A DNA stretch of 55,728 bases from Streptococcus infantis (lineage in GTDB: Bacteria > Bacillota > Bacilli > Lactobacillales > Streptococcaceae), in contig NZ_JADMUH010000012.1 in NCBI RefSeq assembly GCF_015546995.1, positions 1 to 55,728 of the forward strand. The letters run 5' to 3'. Within the stretch, counting starts at the first letter, position 1. Each line of letters starts with the position of its first letter. This document shows, piece after piece, positions 16,365 to 26,073 of the stretch. The notes under the pieces are model-generated. The model saw only the letters and a program-made list of their open reading frames with translations, was not told the DNA's origin and searched no databases. The position numbers and the translations under genes are program-made.

Positions 16365-18260
16365 ATGAAAAAGAGATGGTTACTTGCCCTGGTATTTACT
16401 TTTTTACTATTTATCCCGAGCCTTGTTTTTGCAGTAGACTTCGACATTCTATCCTATAAGGGGGATTTGAATATTCATGCAGATAATACAGCAGTTTTCC
16501 AAGAAACAATTACCTACCATTTTAAAGATGATTTTAATGGTCAATTGATTGGGCTCGGTAAAGCAGGGAAGATGCCAAAGGGATTTGAGATTGATGATGA
16601 CCCAACTGTCCTTGTATCTAAAAATGGGCAAATCGTTCAGGATGTTCTCTCATATACTAAGGAAGAAGAGGATGGCTACAAGGTCATCATTCTTAATCCA
16701 GGAAATGCAGGAGATACTGTTCGGGTAACCGTTACTTGGCAATTGAAAAATCTTCTTTTCTTATATCAGGATATTGCTGAGCTGAATTGGCAACCACTGA
16801 CAGATAGTTCAGGGGATATTAAAGATTTAGAATTTCGAGTAACATCGGACAAACCAGCCGAGAAACTCTTTTTCCATACTGGTAAACTCCTCAATGAGGG
16901 TAGTGTCGAAAAAGTAAACGATATTTATCGAGTGAAGATGAAAAATCTTCCTAGAAACCATCAAGTTGAGCTACATGCCTATTGGCCGAGAGAAGCTTTC
17001 TCAAGTGCTCCAAGCCAAGGACTGGACGAAGATAATCTAAGTAACTTTAAAAGAGTTGAGGTAGAAATAAAGGCTGAAAAAGTCCAGGCCAATGTCATGA
17101 TAAAATGGATTTTTCCAATCTTCTTTACGGCTCTGTTGCTAGTAACAATCCACTATTATAGAGAATTTCGTCAGCATACGACTCTTAAAAAGGTATATCC
17201 AAAGAATCATCGTCTCTACGAACCCCCAATGGACCTGCCTCCAATGGTTTTGGCAGAAGCAATCTATTCAACATCCTTAGAGGAAGTTAGCCCTCTAAAT
17301 AAGCAGAAGTTTGGTAAGTTCAGCTTTGAACAACTAATCCAGGCAACTTTGTTAGATTTAGTCGATCGCAGACATTTATCCATTTTTCAAGGTGAAGAAG
17401 AGCCATGGATCAAAATTAACAGTGAAAAAGGTTTGTCTAATTTTGAGAAGGAATGCCTACGGATGACTCTCTCTACAAATAAAGAACTGGCTCTTTCAGA
17501 TCTTTTCCCTGAGTATCAAGTTTCTTCAGTTTTGTTCCATGGAGCTAAGGAAGCTGATGAGAAGCATATTCGAGAATTCGGCTTACACCTCAAGCGTTCT
17601 TTCGAGAGACGACTTGAACGTATGCAAAGTTGTGTTCGAGACAAGGTGAACATTTTACGAATTCCAAGTTATTATCGTCCTTTGACGGAAAAAGAAAATA
17701 ATCTTGTGAAAAAAATGAAAGTCTGTTCGGCTGTAACGGGTATTCTCGGCCTTCTCATCTTCTACTATAGCTTACAAACACATGGTTATTTTTCACTTCC
17801 TTTACTGTCACTCGGTTTAATGGGCTTGCTAGCTAGTGCTTTGGTTCATTTTGTGACTCGAGGGCCGTCTCGTGATGGAGTCTTAAATGAAGAGGGATCA
17901 GAAGCCTTTTATCTCTGGACAAGTTTTGAAAACATGCTTAGGGATATAGCTCATCTTGATAAGGCTGAACTAGAGAGCATTGCACTTTGGAATCGCCTTT
18001 TGGTCTATGCAACTCTCTATGGATACGCCAAGAAAGTGAATAAAATTATGAAGCTTCGCAATATCCAACTTGAAAATGCAGATATGAATCTTTATGTATC
18101 TGCTGGATGGGATAAACAGTTTCATACGTCTACTGCTCACATTCATCAATACACTTCGGTCGCAAATACAGCAAGTACCTTCTCTGTATCATCTGGAAGT
18201 GGTGGCTCTGGTGGAGGCTTCTCAGGTGGTGGCGGTGGAGGAAGTGTTGGTGCTTTCTAA
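16365..18260 (+). CDS. DUF2207-family membrane protein with glycine-rich tail
   Basis: 631 residues. Signal peptide (about 1-24), an extracellular domain of the DUF2207 type (about 25-240, beginning VDFDILSYKGDLNIHADNTAVFQETITYHF), a transmembrane helix near 246-266, a cytoplasmic region (about 270-450), a pair of helices near 455-500 and a cytoplasmic C-terminal part ending in SGSGGSGGGFSGGGGGG, the hallmark low-complexity tail of this family. Function is not known; bacterial homologs are often called putative membrane proteins. The start is the ATG at 16365, which opens the signal peptide and follows AAAGGGA. Single gene, divergent from the ABC operon. Confidence 0.85.
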   Translation: MKKRWLLALVFTFLLFIPSLVFAVDFDILSYKGDLNIHADNTAVFQETITYHFKDDFNGQLIGLGKAGKMPKGFEIDDDPTVLVSKNGQIVQDVLSYTKEEEDGYKVIILNPGNAGDTVRVTVTWQLKNLLFLYQDIAELNWQPLTDSSGDIKDLEFRVTSDKPAEKLFFHTGKLLNEGSVEKVNDIYRVKMKNLPRNHQVELHAYWPREAFSSAPSQGLDEDNLSNFKRVEVEIKAEKVQANVMIKWIFPIFFTALLLVTIHYYREFRQHTTLKKVYPKNHRLYEPPMDLPPMVLAEAIYSTSLEEVSPLNKQKFGKFSFEQLIQATLLDLVDRRHLSIFQGEEEPWIKINSEKGLSNFEKECLRMTLSTNKELALSDLFPEYQVSSVLFHGAKEADEKHIREFGLHLKRSFERRLERMQSCVRDKVNILRIPSYYRPLTEKENNLVKKMKVCSAVTGILGLLIFYYSLQTHGYFSLPLLSLGLMGLLASALVHFVTRGPSRDGVLNEEGSEAFYLWTSFENMLRDIAHLDKAELESIALWNRLLVYATLYGYAKKVNKIMKLRNIQLENADMNLYVSAGWDKQFHTSTAHIHQYTSVANTASTFSVSSGSGGSGGGFSGGGGGGSVGAF

Positions 18261-18288
18261 AGAAAACTAAACACAGCCTTTAAAAGTA

Positions 18289-18297
18289 TGATATAAT
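18289..18297 (+). promoter_or_regulatory. Extended -10 promoter of uppP
   Basis: TGATATAAT directly upstream of the AAAGGAGAAA ribosome site; -35 weak. uppP begins 25 bases further on. Confidence 0.6.
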
Positions 18298-18321
18298 GGA
18301 GGATAGAAAAAGGAGAAATCT

Positions 18322-19167
18322 ATGTATTTTATTGAAATTTTAAAATCAATCTTTTTTGGTATTGTTGAAGGAATTACGGAATGGTTGCCGATTTCAAGTA
18401 CTGGCCACTTAATCCTAGCGGAAGAGTTTATCCAGTATAAAGATCAAAATGAAGCCTTCATGTCTATGTTTAATGTAGTTATTCAACTTGGTGCGATCTT
18501 AGCCGTTATGGTTATCTACTTTAACAAGCTGAATCCCTTCAAGCTAGGTAAGGATAAGGTACAAGTTCGTAAAACTTGGCAGTTATGGTCCAAAGTTTTT
18601 GTTGCGACTTTACCTCTGCTTCTAGTCTTTAAATTTGATGATTGGTTTGACACTCACTTTCACAATATGGTATCAGTAGCCATTATGTTGATTGTTTATG
18701 GGGTTGCCTTTATCTTTCTTGAAAAACGCAACAAAGCGCAAGCAATTGAGCCAACAGTCACTGAGTTAGACAAATTACCGTATAAAACAGCCCTCTATAT
18801 TGGACTTTTCCAAGTCTTGGCCCTTTTGCCAGGTACTAGTCGTTCAGGTGCCACTATCGTAGGTGGTTTGTTGAACGGTACTAGTCGTTCAGTGGTGACT
18901 GAATTTACCTTCTATCTAGGAATTCCAGTTATGTTTGGAGCCAGCGCTTTGAAGATTTTTAAATTTATCAAAGCGGGAGAAGTGTTGAGCTTTGGTCAAT
19001 TCTTCTTGCTCTTGGTAGCTATGGTAGTTGCTTTTGCAGTCAGCATGGTATCCATTCGTTTCTTAACTAGCTATGTCAAAAAACACGACTTTACAGTGTT
19101 TGGTAAATACCGTATCGTCCTTGGTAGTGTCTTACTACTTTATAGCTTTGTTCGATTATTTATATAA
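18322..19167 (+). CDS. uppP: Undecaprenyl-diphosphate phosphatase UppP (BacA)
   Basis: Membrane phosphatase that recycles undecaprenyl pyrophosphate to the monophosphate carrier needed for peptidoglycan and teichoic acid export; overexpression confers bacitracin resistance. 281 residues, about eight helices. Both family signatures are intact: [17 protein letters not shown] (about residues 15-31, catalytic Glu and Ser-Ser-Thr) and [20 protein letters not shown] (about 167-186, with the essential Arg). Monocistronic between its own promoter and a bidirectional terminator shared with dinB. Confidence 0.95.
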   Translation: MYFIEILKSIFFGIVEGITEWLPISSTGHLILAEEFIQYKDQNEAFMSMFNVVIQLGAILAVMVIYFNKLNPFKLGKDKVQVRKTWQLWSKVFVATLPLLLVFKFDDWFDTHFHNMVSVAIMLIVYGVAFIFLEKRNKAQAIEPTVTELDKLPYKTALYIGLFQVLALLPGTSRSGATIVGGLLNGTSRSVVTEFTFYLGIPVMFGASALKIFKFIKAGEVLSFGQFFLLLVAMVVAFAVSMVSIRFLTSYVKKHDFTVFGKYRIVLGSVLLLYSFVRLFI

Positions 19168-19168
19168 G

Positions 19169-19204
19169 AAAAAAACCTTGAGGGGAGATTCCTTCAAGGT
19201 TTTT
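19169..19204. terminator. Bidirectional terminator between convergent uppP and dinB
   Basis: ACCTTGAGG pairs with CCTTCAAGGT around a short loop, flanked by A7 and T6 runs; it overlaps the dinB stop codon region. Confidence 0.85.
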
Positions 19205-20264
19205 AGAATCCAGTCACAGTGACACCCAATAAGCGAACACCCTTGTCTTTATAACTCAGTGTTTCGTAGAGTTGGATAATGCTTTGAGCAATTTGTTCAG
19301 GGTCTTGCGTTTGCTGCTCCAAAGTTTTTCGTTTTGTCAAAGTAGAAAAGTCAGCATAGCGGATTTTCAAAATGACGATTTTACCACTTTTTTCATGTTT
19401 TTGAAGACTAAGGGCCACTTTTTCCGAAAGGAGAGTTAGCTCTTTTTTTATATCTTCATCTAGACTTAGAATCTTACTGTAAGTTTTTTCTTTACCAATA
19501 GACTTACGGATACGATTTGATTTAACGGGAGAGTTATCTATACCTCGAGCTTTACGATAAAGGTCAAAACCGAGTCTTCCGAAACGATCAATGAGAGTGA
19601 TTTCAGAAATCTCTAAAAGGTCAGTACCCGTATATACACCCATTTGATGGAGTTTTTCAACTGTTTTCTTGCCAACACCGTGGAATTTAGCGATATCCAT
19701 TTGTTGGAGAAAATCTACGGCTTCATCAGGAAGAATGACCGTCAAACCACGAGGTTTTTGATAGTCACTAGCCATTTTAGCTAAAAACTTATTATAAGAT
19801 ACACCGGCAGAAGCGGTCAGATGGAGTTCTTGCCAAATATCCTGCTGAATTAAGCGAGCAATCTTGACAGCAGACTTGATACCGAGCTTATTTTCAGTCA
19901 CATCTAGATAGGCTTCGTCGATACTCATAGGTTCAATCCTATCCGTATAACGTTTAAAAATAGCTCGAATCTGTTGACCAACAGCAGTATATTTTTCGTA
20001 GTTTCCGGAAATGAAAACGGCTTGTGGACAACGTTCATAGGCCTCTTTGGAACTCATAGCTGAGTGGATGCCAAAGGTTCTCGCTTCATAACTACAAGTC
20101 GAAACAACTCCGCGACCTCCTGTTTTTCTTGGGTCACTACCGATAACAACGGGTTTCCCTTTTAGTTTGGGATTGTCTCGAATTTCTACCGCAGCAAAAA
20201 AGGCATCCATGTCAATATGGATGATTTTACGAGATAAATCATTCATCAGTGGAAATATGAGCAT
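19203..20264 (-). CDS. dinB: DNA polymerase IV (Y-family, DinB)
   Basis: Error-prone translesion polymerase, 353 residues. Catalytic acidic residues are visible in [14 protein letters not shown] (near residues 14-27) and [10 protein letters not shown] (near 114-123); steric-gate region and [15 protein letters not shown] loop present; helix-hairpin-helix [15 protein letters not shown] near 196; little-finger domain at the C-terminus ending [10 protein letters not shown]. No obvious beta-clamp motif was assigned beyond the C-terminal tail. The ATG six codons further in (NDLSRK) is a possible alternative start. A minus-strand TATAAT lies at 20304-20299. I see no LexA-like box. Confidence 0.94.
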   Translation of the reverse strand: MLIFPLMNDLSRKIIHIDMDAFFAAVEIRDNPKLKGKPVVIGSDPRKTGGRGVVSTCSYEARTFGIHSAMSSKEAYERCPQAVFISGNYEKYTAVGQQIRAIFKRYTDRIEPMSIDEAYLDVTENKLGIKSAVKIARLIQQDIWQELHLTASAGVSYNKFLAKMASDYQKPRGLTVILPDEAVDFLQQMDIAKFHGVGKKTVEKLHQMGVYTGTDLLEISEITLIDRFGRLGFDLYRKARGIDNSPVKSNRIRKSIGKEKTYSKILSLDEDIKKELTLLSEKVALSLQKHEKSGKIVILKIRYADFSTLTKRKTLEQQTQDPEQIAQSIIQLYETLSYKDKGVRLLGVTVTGF

Positions 20265-20349
20265 GTAATGACCTTTCTTTGATAGAATTACTAGCTATAT
20301 TATAACCTTTTTCAGAAAAAATAGAAAATAAGTAAATCTTTTTCAAAAC

Positions 20350-20387
20350 TATAATACAGTTATCGCGAAAACAACAACTGTATTATA
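20350..20387. promoter_or_regulatory. Perfect 12-bp inverted repeat upstream of pfl
   Basis: TATAATACAGTT (20350-20361) and its exact complement AACTGTATTATA (20376-20387) flank a 14-base centre ATCGCGAAAACAAC. No T-run follows, so a terminator is unlikely. Each outer end is itself a TATAAT hexamer facing into the repeat. It may be a regulator operator for pfl or dinB, or a pair of opposed promoters. Confidence 0.55.
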
Positions 20388-20409
20388 AAAGAAAGTGTTA
20401 AAAAAAGGT

Positions 20410-20447
20410 GATTTCACTTGTTGAAATCGTTTACTGTGTGGTATACT
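20410..20447 (+). promoter_or_regulatory. pfl promoter with overlapping dyad and cre-like site
   Basis: TTGAAA (20421-20426) and extended -10 TGGTATACT (hexamer 20442-20447), spacer 15. GATTTCA-CTTGT-TGAAATC is an inverted repeat at 20410-20428 covering the -35. TTGAAATCGTTTACT (20421-20435) resembles the CcpA cre consensus WTGNAARCGNWWWCA with two mismatches. pfl is carbon-regulated through CcpA in streptococci (family knowledge). Confidence 0.55.
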
Positions 20448-20502
20448 GAATACATGAATGTAACAGATGACTGTTACTAGAAAGATAAAAGAGGACATTA
20501 AC

Positions 20503-22818
20503 ATGGTTGTTAAGACAGTTGTTGAAGCACAGGACATTTTTGACAAAGCCTGGGAAGGCTTTAAAGGTGTTGACTGGAAAGAAAAAGCAAGTGTATCACG
20601 CTTTGTACAAGCTAACTACACACCTTATGATGGAGATGAAAGCTTCCTTGCAGGACCAACAGAGCGTTCACTTCACATTAAAAAAATCGTAGAAGAAACT
20701 AAAGCACACTACGAAGAAACTCGTTTCCCAATGGACACTCGTCCAACTTCTATTGCTGATATTCCTGCTGGATTTATCGACAAAGAAAACGAAGTTATCT
20801 TCGGTATCCAAAATGACGAACTCTTCAAATTGAACTTCATGCCAAAAGGTGGTATCCGTATGGCTGAAACTACTTTGAAAGAAAACGGATACGAACCAGA
20901 TCCAGCTGTTCACGAAATTTTCACAAAATATGTAACAACTGTTAACGACGGTATCTTCCGTGCTTACACTTCAAACATCCGTCGTGCTCGCCACGCTCAC
21001 ACTGTAACTGGTCTTCCAGATGCATACTCACGTGGACGTATCATCGGTGTTTATGCGCGTCTTGCTCTTTACGGTGCAGACTACTTGATGCAAGAAAAAG
21101 TGAACGATTGGAACTCAATCGAAGAAATCGATGAAGAAACAATCCGTCTTCGTGAAGAAATCAACCTTCAGTATCAAGCATTGCAACAAGTTGTACGCTT
21201 GGGTGATCTTTACGGAGTTGACGTTCGCAAACCAGCGATGAACGTTAAAGAAGCTATCCAATGGGTAAACATTGCCTTCATGGCTGTCTGCCGTGTTATC
21301 AACGGTGCTGCTACATCTCTAGGACGTGTGCCAATCGTATTGGATATCTACGCAGAACGTGACCTTGCTCGTGGTACATTTACTGAATCAGAAATCCAAG
21401 AATTTATTGATGATTTCGTTATGAAACTTCGTACAGTTAAATTTGCTCGTACAAAAGCTTATGACCAATTGTACTCAGGTGACCCAACCTTCATCACAAC
21501 TTCTATGGCTGGTATGGGTAACGACGGTCGTCACCGTGTTACTAAGATGGACTACCGTTTCTTGAACACTCTTGACAACATCGGTAACTCTCCAGAACCA
21601 AACTTGACAGTTCTTTGGACTGACAAATTGCCATACAACTTCCGTCGCTACTGTATGCACATGAGCCACAAACACTCTTCAATCCAATACGAAGGTGTTA
21701 CAACAATGGCTAAAGATGGATACGGTGAAATGAGCTGTATCTCATGTTGTGTGTCTCCACTTGACCCAGAAAACGAAGAACAACGTCACAACATCCAGTA
21801 CTTCGGTGCTCGCGTTAACGTTCTTAAAGCTCTTCTTACTGGTTTGAACGGTGGTTACGATGATGTTCATAAAGACTATAAAGTATTTGACATCGAACCA
21901 ATCCGTGACGAAGTTCTTGAATTCGAATCAGTTAAAGCAAACTTTGAAAAATCTCTTGACTGGTTGACTGACACTTACGTAGATGCTTTGAACATCATCC
22001 ACTACATGACTGATAAGTACAACTACGAAGCTGTTCAAATGGCCTTCTTGCCAACTAAACAACGTGCTAACATGGGATTCGGTATCTGTGGATTTGCTAA
22101 CACTGTTGATACATTGTCAGCTATCAAGTACGCTACAGTTAAACCAATCCGTGACGAAAATGGCTACATCTACGATTACGAAACAATCGGTGAATACCCA
22201 CGTTGGGGTGAAGATGACCCACGTTCAAACGAATTGGCAGAATGGTTGATCGAAGCTTACACAACTCGTCTACGTAGCCACAAACTTTACAAAGACGCAG
22301 AAGCTACTGTATCACTTTTGACAATCACATCTAACGTTGCTTACTCTAAACAAACTGGTAACTCACCAGTCCACAAAGGTGTATACCTCAACGAAGATGG
22401 TTCTGTGAACTTGTCTAAACTTGAATTCTTCTCACCAGGTGCTAACCCATCTAACAAAGCTAAAGGTGGATGGTTGCAAAACTTGAACTCACTTGCTAGC
22501 CTTGACTTTGGTTATGCAGCTGATGGTATCTCATTGACAACTCAAGTTTCACCACGTGCTCTTGGTAAAACTCGTGACGAACAAGTTGATAACTTGGTAA
22601 CAATCCTTGATGGTTACTTCGAAAACGGTGGACAACACGTTAACTTGAACGTTATGGACTTGAACGATGTTTACGAAAAGATCATGTCAGGTGAAGACGT
22701 AATCGTACGTATCTCTGGATACTGTGTAAACACTAAATACCTCACTCCAGAACAAAAAACTGAATTAACACAACGTGTCTTCCACGAAGTTCTTTCAATG
22801 GATGATGCATTGAGCTAA
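20503..22818 (+). CDS. pfl: Formate C-acetyltransferase (pyruvate formate-lyase)
   Basis: Glycyl-radical enzyme cleaving pyruvate with CoA to acetyl-CoA and formate in anaerobic or low-sugar mixed-acid fermentation. 771 residues. The catalytic Cys-Cys pair lies at about residues 415-416 (SCISCCVSP), and the radical-bearing glycine at about 739 in RISGYCV, near the C-terminus as expected. Codons are extremely biased, indicating very high expression. The start is the ATG at 20503 ([10 protein letters not shown]); the upstream in-frame extension has no support. The activating enzyme gene pflA is not adjacent. Strong terminator follows. Confidence 0.97.
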   Translation: MVVKTVVEAQDIFDKAWEGFKGVDWKEKASVSRFVQANYTPYDGDESFLAGPTERSLHIKKIVEETKAHYEETRFPMDTRPTSIADIPAGFIDKENEVIFGIQNDELFKLNFMPKGGIRMAETTLKENGYEPDPAVHEIFTKYVTTVNDGIFRAYTSNIRRARHAHTVTGLPDAYSRGRIIGVYARLALYGADYLMQEKVNDWNSIEEIDEETIRLREEINLQYQALQQVVRLGDLYGVDVRKPAMNVKEAIQWVNIAFMAVCRVINGAATSLGRVPIVLDIYAERDLARGTFTESEIQEFIDDFVMKLRTVKFARTKAYDQLYSGDPTFITTSMAGMGNDGRHRVTKMDYRFLNTLDNIGNSPEPNLTVLWTDKLPYNFRRYCMHMSHKHSSIQYEGVTTMAKDGYGEMSCISCCVSPLDPENEEQRHNIQYFGARVNVLKALLTGLNGGYDDVHKDYKVFDIEPIRDEVLEFESVKANFEKSLDWLTDTYVDALNIIHYMTDKYNYEAVQMAFLPTKQRANMGFGICGFANTVDTLSAIKYATVKPIRDENGYIYDYETIGEYPRWGEDDPRSNELAEWLIEAYTTRLRSHKLYKDAEATVSLLTITSNVAYSKQTGNSPVHKGVYLNEDGSVNLSKLEFFSPGANPSNKAKGGWLQNLNSLASLDFGYAADGISLTTQVSPRALGKTRDEQVDNLVTILDGYFENGGQHVNLNVMDLNDVYEKIMSGEDVIVRISGYCVNTKYLTPEQKTELTQRVFHEVLSMDDALS

Positions 22819-22837
22819 GATTTATAAATAGTAAATC

Positions 22838-22867
22838 AAAAACCAGTCACTCTGACTGGTTTTTTTG
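22838..22867 (+). terminator. Intrinsic terminator of pfl
   Basis: AAAAACCAGTCA pairs with TGACTGGTTTTT (loop CTC), followed by T-run. Confidence 0.9.
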
Positions 22868-22892
22868 TTATAAAAATTTTTTAAAAAAAATT

Positions 22893-22942
22893 AGTCAAAT
22901 TTGGTCAAATCTCTTGACTAAAACTGACCAAAGTGATATACT
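22893..22942 (+). promoter_or_regulatory. clpL promoter with two CtsR operators
   Basis: AGTCAAA-TTT-GGTCAAA (22893-22909) is a perfect CtsR heptad pair. A second pair on the other strand (GGTCAGT-TTT-AGTCAAG, 22929-22913) overlaps the promoter: TTGACT (22914-22919), spacer 17, extended -10 TGATATACT (hexamer 22937-22942). This is class III heat-shock control: CtsR repression relieved by heat or protein stress. Confidence 0.9.
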
Positions 22943-23050
22943 AAAAACATAAGGATCATGAAAGTCCTTAGAAAACCTTGATTTTAAGGTGATTGTATAT
23001 ACTATCTTAAGATCAAAGTATGGGTAAAACCTAGAAAAGAGGTACAACCT

Positions 23051-23143
23051 ATGGTTAACATTAGTATTTTTAGAAGTCCAATCGAAAAACCTGTATTGGA
23101 TAAAGAAAAACCTGAAATTATACGTAGAGTAGCAAATAGCTAG
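23051..23143 (+). CDS. Candidate 30-residue ORF in the clpL leader
   Basis: ATG at 23051 to TAG at 23141-23143 encodes a 30-residue peptide beginning MVNISIFRSP and ending IIRRVANS, basic and not hydrophobic. AAAAGAGGT at 23035-23043 makes a good Shine-Dalgarno with 8-base spacing. It lies about 100 bases into the clpL transcript, behind a hairpin formed by CTTGATTTTAAG and CTTAAGATCAAAG (roughly 22977-23027, one bulge). It could be a leader peptide coupled to clpL translation, or a small stress protein. No homolog recognised. Confidence 0.45.
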   Translation: MVNISIFRSPIEKPVLDKEKPEIIRRVANS

Positions 23144-23163
23144 TCTAAATTTTTTAAAACAAA

Positions 23164-23191
23164 GGTCAGAGAAAGTCAAATTATTTTGACT
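23164..23191 (+). promoter_or_regulatory. Second CtsR-type operator, just upstream of clpL
   Basis: GGTCAGA-GAA-AGTCAAA (23164-23180) has the CtsR heptad-3-heptad layout, and TTTGACT follows at 23185-23191, so 23174-23191 is also an inverted repeat (AGTCAAA/TTTGACT). It lies about 33 bases before the clpL ATG and 220 bases beyond the main promoter. Confidence 0.65.
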
Positions 23192-23223
23192 AAGTAAATT
23201 TGAAAATAAACGAGGTATGAAAT

Positions 23224-25326
23224 ATGAATAACAACTTTAATAACTTTAACAACATGGATGATTTATTTAACCAATTGATGGGTGGTATGCGTGGATACAG
23301 TTCAGAAAATCGTCGTTACTTGATTAACGGCCGTGAAGTAACACCTGAAGAATTCGCTATTTACCGTCAAACCGGTCAACTTCCAAGCGAAGGAAGTGAA
23401 CAAGCTCAGTACGTTCAAGGTAAAGGTATGAAACAAGATGGGATTCTTGCAAAACTTGGACGTAACTTAACAGCAGAAGCACGTGAAGGTAAGTTAGATC
23501 CGGTTATTGGACGTAATAAAGAAATCCAAGAAACTTCTGAAATTCTTTCACGTCGCACAAAAAATAATCCAGTTCTCGTCGGCGATGCTGGTGTTGGTAA
23601 AACTGCAGTAGTAGAAGGATTGGCCCAAGCTATCGTGAACGGTGACGTTCCTGCAGCAATCAAGAACAAAGAGATCATTTCTATTGATATTTCTGGACTT
23701 GAAGCTGGTACTCAATACCGTGGTAGCTTTGAAGAAAACATTCAAAACTTGGTAAACGAAGTTAAAGAAGCTGGAAATATTATCCTTTTCTTCGACGAAA
23801 TTCACCAAATTCTTGGTGCTGGTAGCACAGGTGATGGTCAAGGGTCTAAAGGTCTTGCTGATATCTTGAAACCAGCTCTTTCACGTGGAGAATTGACAGT
23901 GATTGGCGCAACTACTCAAGATGAATACCGTAATACTATCTTGAAAAATGCAGCCCTTGCTCGTCGTTTCAACGAAGTGAAGGTTAATGCTCCATCTGCT
24001 GAAGATACTTTCAAGATTCTTCAAGGTATTCGAGATCTTTATCAACAACACCACAATGTTATTTTGCCAGATGAAGTTTTGAAAGCGGCTGTTGATTACT
24101 CAGTACAATATATTCCACAACGTAGCTTGCCGGATAAGGCTATTGACCTTGTGGATGTGACAGCTGCTCACTTGGCAGCACAACACCCAGTTACAGATGT
24201 ACATGCAGTTGAGCACGAAATTCAAGCGGAAAAAACTAAACAAGAAGAAGCTGCGGCTAAAGAAGATTACGAAGCAGCTCTAAATGCAAAAGTCCGTATC
24301 GAAGAGCTTGAAAAGCAAATTGCTAATCATACAGAAGATCACAAGGTTACAGCTACTGTAAATGATGTAGCTGAGTCTGTCGAACGGATGACTGGAATCC
24401 CAGTATCACAAATGGGTGCAACCGATATCGAACGATTGAAAGATATGGGTCACCGTTTGCAAACGAAAGTTATCGGTCAAGACAAAGCTGTTGAGGCAGT
24501 AGCAAAAGCTATCCGTCGTAACCGTGCTGGTTTTGATGAAGGTAACCGTCCAATCGGTAGCTTCCTCTTTGTAGGTCCTACTGGTGTTGGTAAGACTGAG
24601 TTGGCTAAACAATTGGCTCTTGATATGTTCGGAACGAAAGATGCTATCATCCGTTTAGATATGTCAGAATATAGCGACCGTACAGCCGTATCTAAATTGA
24701 TTGGTACAACAGCTGGTTATGTTGGTTATGATGACAATAGCAATACTTTGACAGAACGTGTTCGCCGTAACCCATATTCAATCGTCCTTCTCGACGAAAT
24801 TGAAAAGGCTGACCCTCAAGTTATCACACTTCTCCTCCAAGTTTTGGATGATGGTCGTTTGACTGATGGTCAAGGTAACACTGTAAACTTCAAGAATACT
24901 GTGATTATCGCAACTTCAAACGCAGGCTTTGGCTATGAAGCTAACTTGACAGAAGATGCTGATAAACCAGAACTTATGGATCGTTTGAAACCTTACTTCC
25001 GTCCAGAATTCCTTAACCGTTTCAATGCTGTCATCGAATTCTCACACTTGAGCAAAGAGGATCTTTCTAAGATTGTAGACCTTATGTTGGTTGAAGTTAA
25101 CAAGACTCTTTCTAAGAAAGACATTGACTTGGCAGTTAGCGAAGCTGCTAAAGAATACATGACTGAAGAAGGCTACGATGAAGTCATGGGTGTTCGTCCA
25201 CTCCGTCGTGTGGTTGAACAACAAATCCGAGATAAAGTGACAGATTTCCACTTGGATAATCTTGATGCTAAACACCTAGAAGCTGACATGGAAGATGGTG
25301 TTTTGGTCATTCGTGAAAAAGACTAA
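23224..25326 (+). CDS. clpL: ATP-dependent chaperone ClpL
   Basis: HSP100/Clp AAA+ chaperone of the ClpL type, 700 residues, made of two AAA+ modules. The N-terminus is an Asn-rich [17 protein letters not shown] segment without the zinc finger of ClpE or the N-domain repeats of ClpC. D1: Walker A GDAGVGKT (about residue 120), Walker B LFFDEIHQ. Middle coiled-coil about 340-380. D2: Walker A GPTGVGKT (about 454), Walker [11 protein letters not shown]. ClpL lacks a ClpP-docking loop and works as an independent disaggregase and chaperone, linked to thermotolerance and penicillin tolerance in streptococci. CtsR operators precede it. GAGGT ribosome site at about 23212. Confidence 0.95.
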   Translation: MNNNFNNFNNMDDLFNQLMGGMRGYSSENRRYLINGREVTPEEFAIYRQTGQLPSEGSEQAQYVQGKGMKQDGILAKLGRNLTAEAREGKLDPVIGRNKEIQETSEILSRRTKNNPVLVGDAGVGKTAVVEGLAQAIVNGDVPAAIKNKEIISIDISGLEAGTQYRGSFEENIQNLVNEVKEAGNIILFFDEIHQILGAGSTGDGQGSKGLADILKPALSRGELTVIGATTQDEYRNTILKNAALARRFNEVKVNAPSAEDTFKILQGIRDLYQQHHNVILPDEVLKAAVDYSVQYIPQRSLPDKAIDLVDVTAAHLAAQHPVTDVHAVEHEIQAEKTKQEEAAAKEDYEAALNAKVRIEELEKQIANHTEDHKVTATVNDVAESVERMTGIPVSQMGATDIERLKDMGHRLQTKVIGQDKAVEAVAKAIRRNRAGFDEGNRPIGSFLFVGPTGVGKTELAKQLALDMFGTKDAIIRLDMSEYSDRTAVSKLIGTTAGYVGYDDNSNTLTERVRRNPYSIVLLDEIEKADPQVITLLLQVLDDGRLTDGQGNTVNFKNTVIIATSNAGFGYEANLTEDADKPELMDRLKPYFRPEFLNRFNAVIEFSHLSKEDLSKIVDLMLVEVNKTLSKKDIDLAVSEAAKEYMTEEGYDEVMGVRPLRRVVEQQIRDKVTDFHLDNLDAKHLEADMEDGVLVIREKD

Positions 25327-25343
25327 ATCAAGATTTAGAAAAT

Positions 25344-25384
25344 AAAAAAAGGAACCAGTTCAAAAGCTGGTTTCTTTTTTTATT
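25344..25384. terminator. Bidirectional terminator between convergent clpL and luxS
   Basis: GGAACCAGTT pairs with GCTGGTTTC around CAAAA, flanked by A7 and T7 runs. Confidence 0.9.
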
Positions 25385-25385
25385 A

Positions 25386-25868
25386 TTAGATGACATGACG
25401 TTCAAAAGCATCGTCTGAGATTCCTTGTTGGAGAATCAATTTTGCCCATTCCTTAGCAGAAAAGAGGCTGTGATCCTTGTAGTTTCCGCAAGATTCAATA
25501 GTTGTTCCTGGGACATCTTCCCAAGTTGTTGTTTCAGCGATTTCCTTCAGTGAATCCTTGATGACAGCTGCGATTTCAGCGCTAGAATGACGTCCCCACA
25601 TAATCATATGGAACCCTGTACGACAACCAAATGGTGAACAATCAATCATACCGTCGATGCGAGTACGGATTAACTTAGCCAAGAGGTGCTCAATAGTATG
25701 AAGTCCAGCAGTAGGGATAGAGTCCTCATTTGGTTGAACCAAGCGGATATCAAAGTTAGAAATGATATCTCCTTTCGGTCCAGTCTCTTCTCCAATCAAG
25801 CGGACATAAGGAGCTTTTACAATCGTATGATCTAGTTCAAAACTTTCAACAATAACTTCTTTTGACAT
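25386..25868 (-). CDS. luxS: S-ribosylhomocysteine lyase LuxS
   Basis: Metalloenzyme of the activated methyl cycle that cleaves S-ribosylhomocysteine to homocysteine and DPD, precursor of autoinducer-2. 160 residues, the usual length. Metal-binding HTIEHLLAK (His-x-x-x-His, near residues 58-62), catalytic Cys in [11 protein letters not shown] (near 82-88) and the third metal ligand Cys in [12 protein letters not shown] (near 128) are all present. The start at 25868 ([15 protein letters not shown]) is the family start. A minus-strand extended -10 lies 28 bases upstream. Single-gene unit. Confidence 0.97.
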   Translation of the reverse strand: MSKEVIVESFELDHTIVKAPYVRLIGEETGPKGDIISNFDIRLVQPNEDSIPTAGLHTIEHLLAKLIRTRIDGMIDCSPFGCRTGFHMIMWGRHSSAEIAAVIKDSLKEIAETTTWEDVPGTTIESCGNYKDHSLFSAKEWAKLILQQGISDDAFERHVI

Positions 25869-25895
25869 GGTATTTCCTTTCAACTTTCTTCTTTC

Positions 25896-25904
25896 ATTAT
25901 ATCA
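25896..25904 (-). promoter_or_regulatory. Extended -10 promoter of luxS
   Basis: On the minus strand TGATATAAT (25904-25896). A TTGACA exists further upstream, but its spacing of 22 is too long, so the extended -10 probably drives the promoter. Confidence 0.6.
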
Positions 25905-25982
25905 TAAAGATATAGTTGATAAATGTCAATGATTGAAATTTTCCTAAAAAGATTTTCATATTAGAAATGGAGGAAGAAAATA

Positions 25983-26014
25983 TTTTCAAATCAATTTGAA
26001 AAATTCTGAAAATT
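25983..26014 (+). promoter_or_regulatory. CodY-type box and adjoining 20-bp palindrome before aliA
   Basis: AAAATTCTGAAAATT (26000-26014) matches the CodY consensus at 13 of 15 positions and differs from the ilvB box by one base. TTTTCAAAT-CA-ATTTGAAAA (25983-26002) is a perfect inverted repeat overlapping it by three bases. The -35 of aliA begins 4 bases later. Confidence 0.7.
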
Positions 26015-26017
26015 GTA

Positions 26018-26046
26018 TTGACACATGGCTGAAAAGGGACTATAAT
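26018..26046 (+). promoter_or_regulatory. Promoter of aliA
   Basis: Consensus TTGACA (26018-26023), 17-base spacer, consensus TATAAT (26041-26046). Confidence 0.9.
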
Positions 26047-26073
26047 GTATAAAAAGTCATAAAGGAGTTTATT

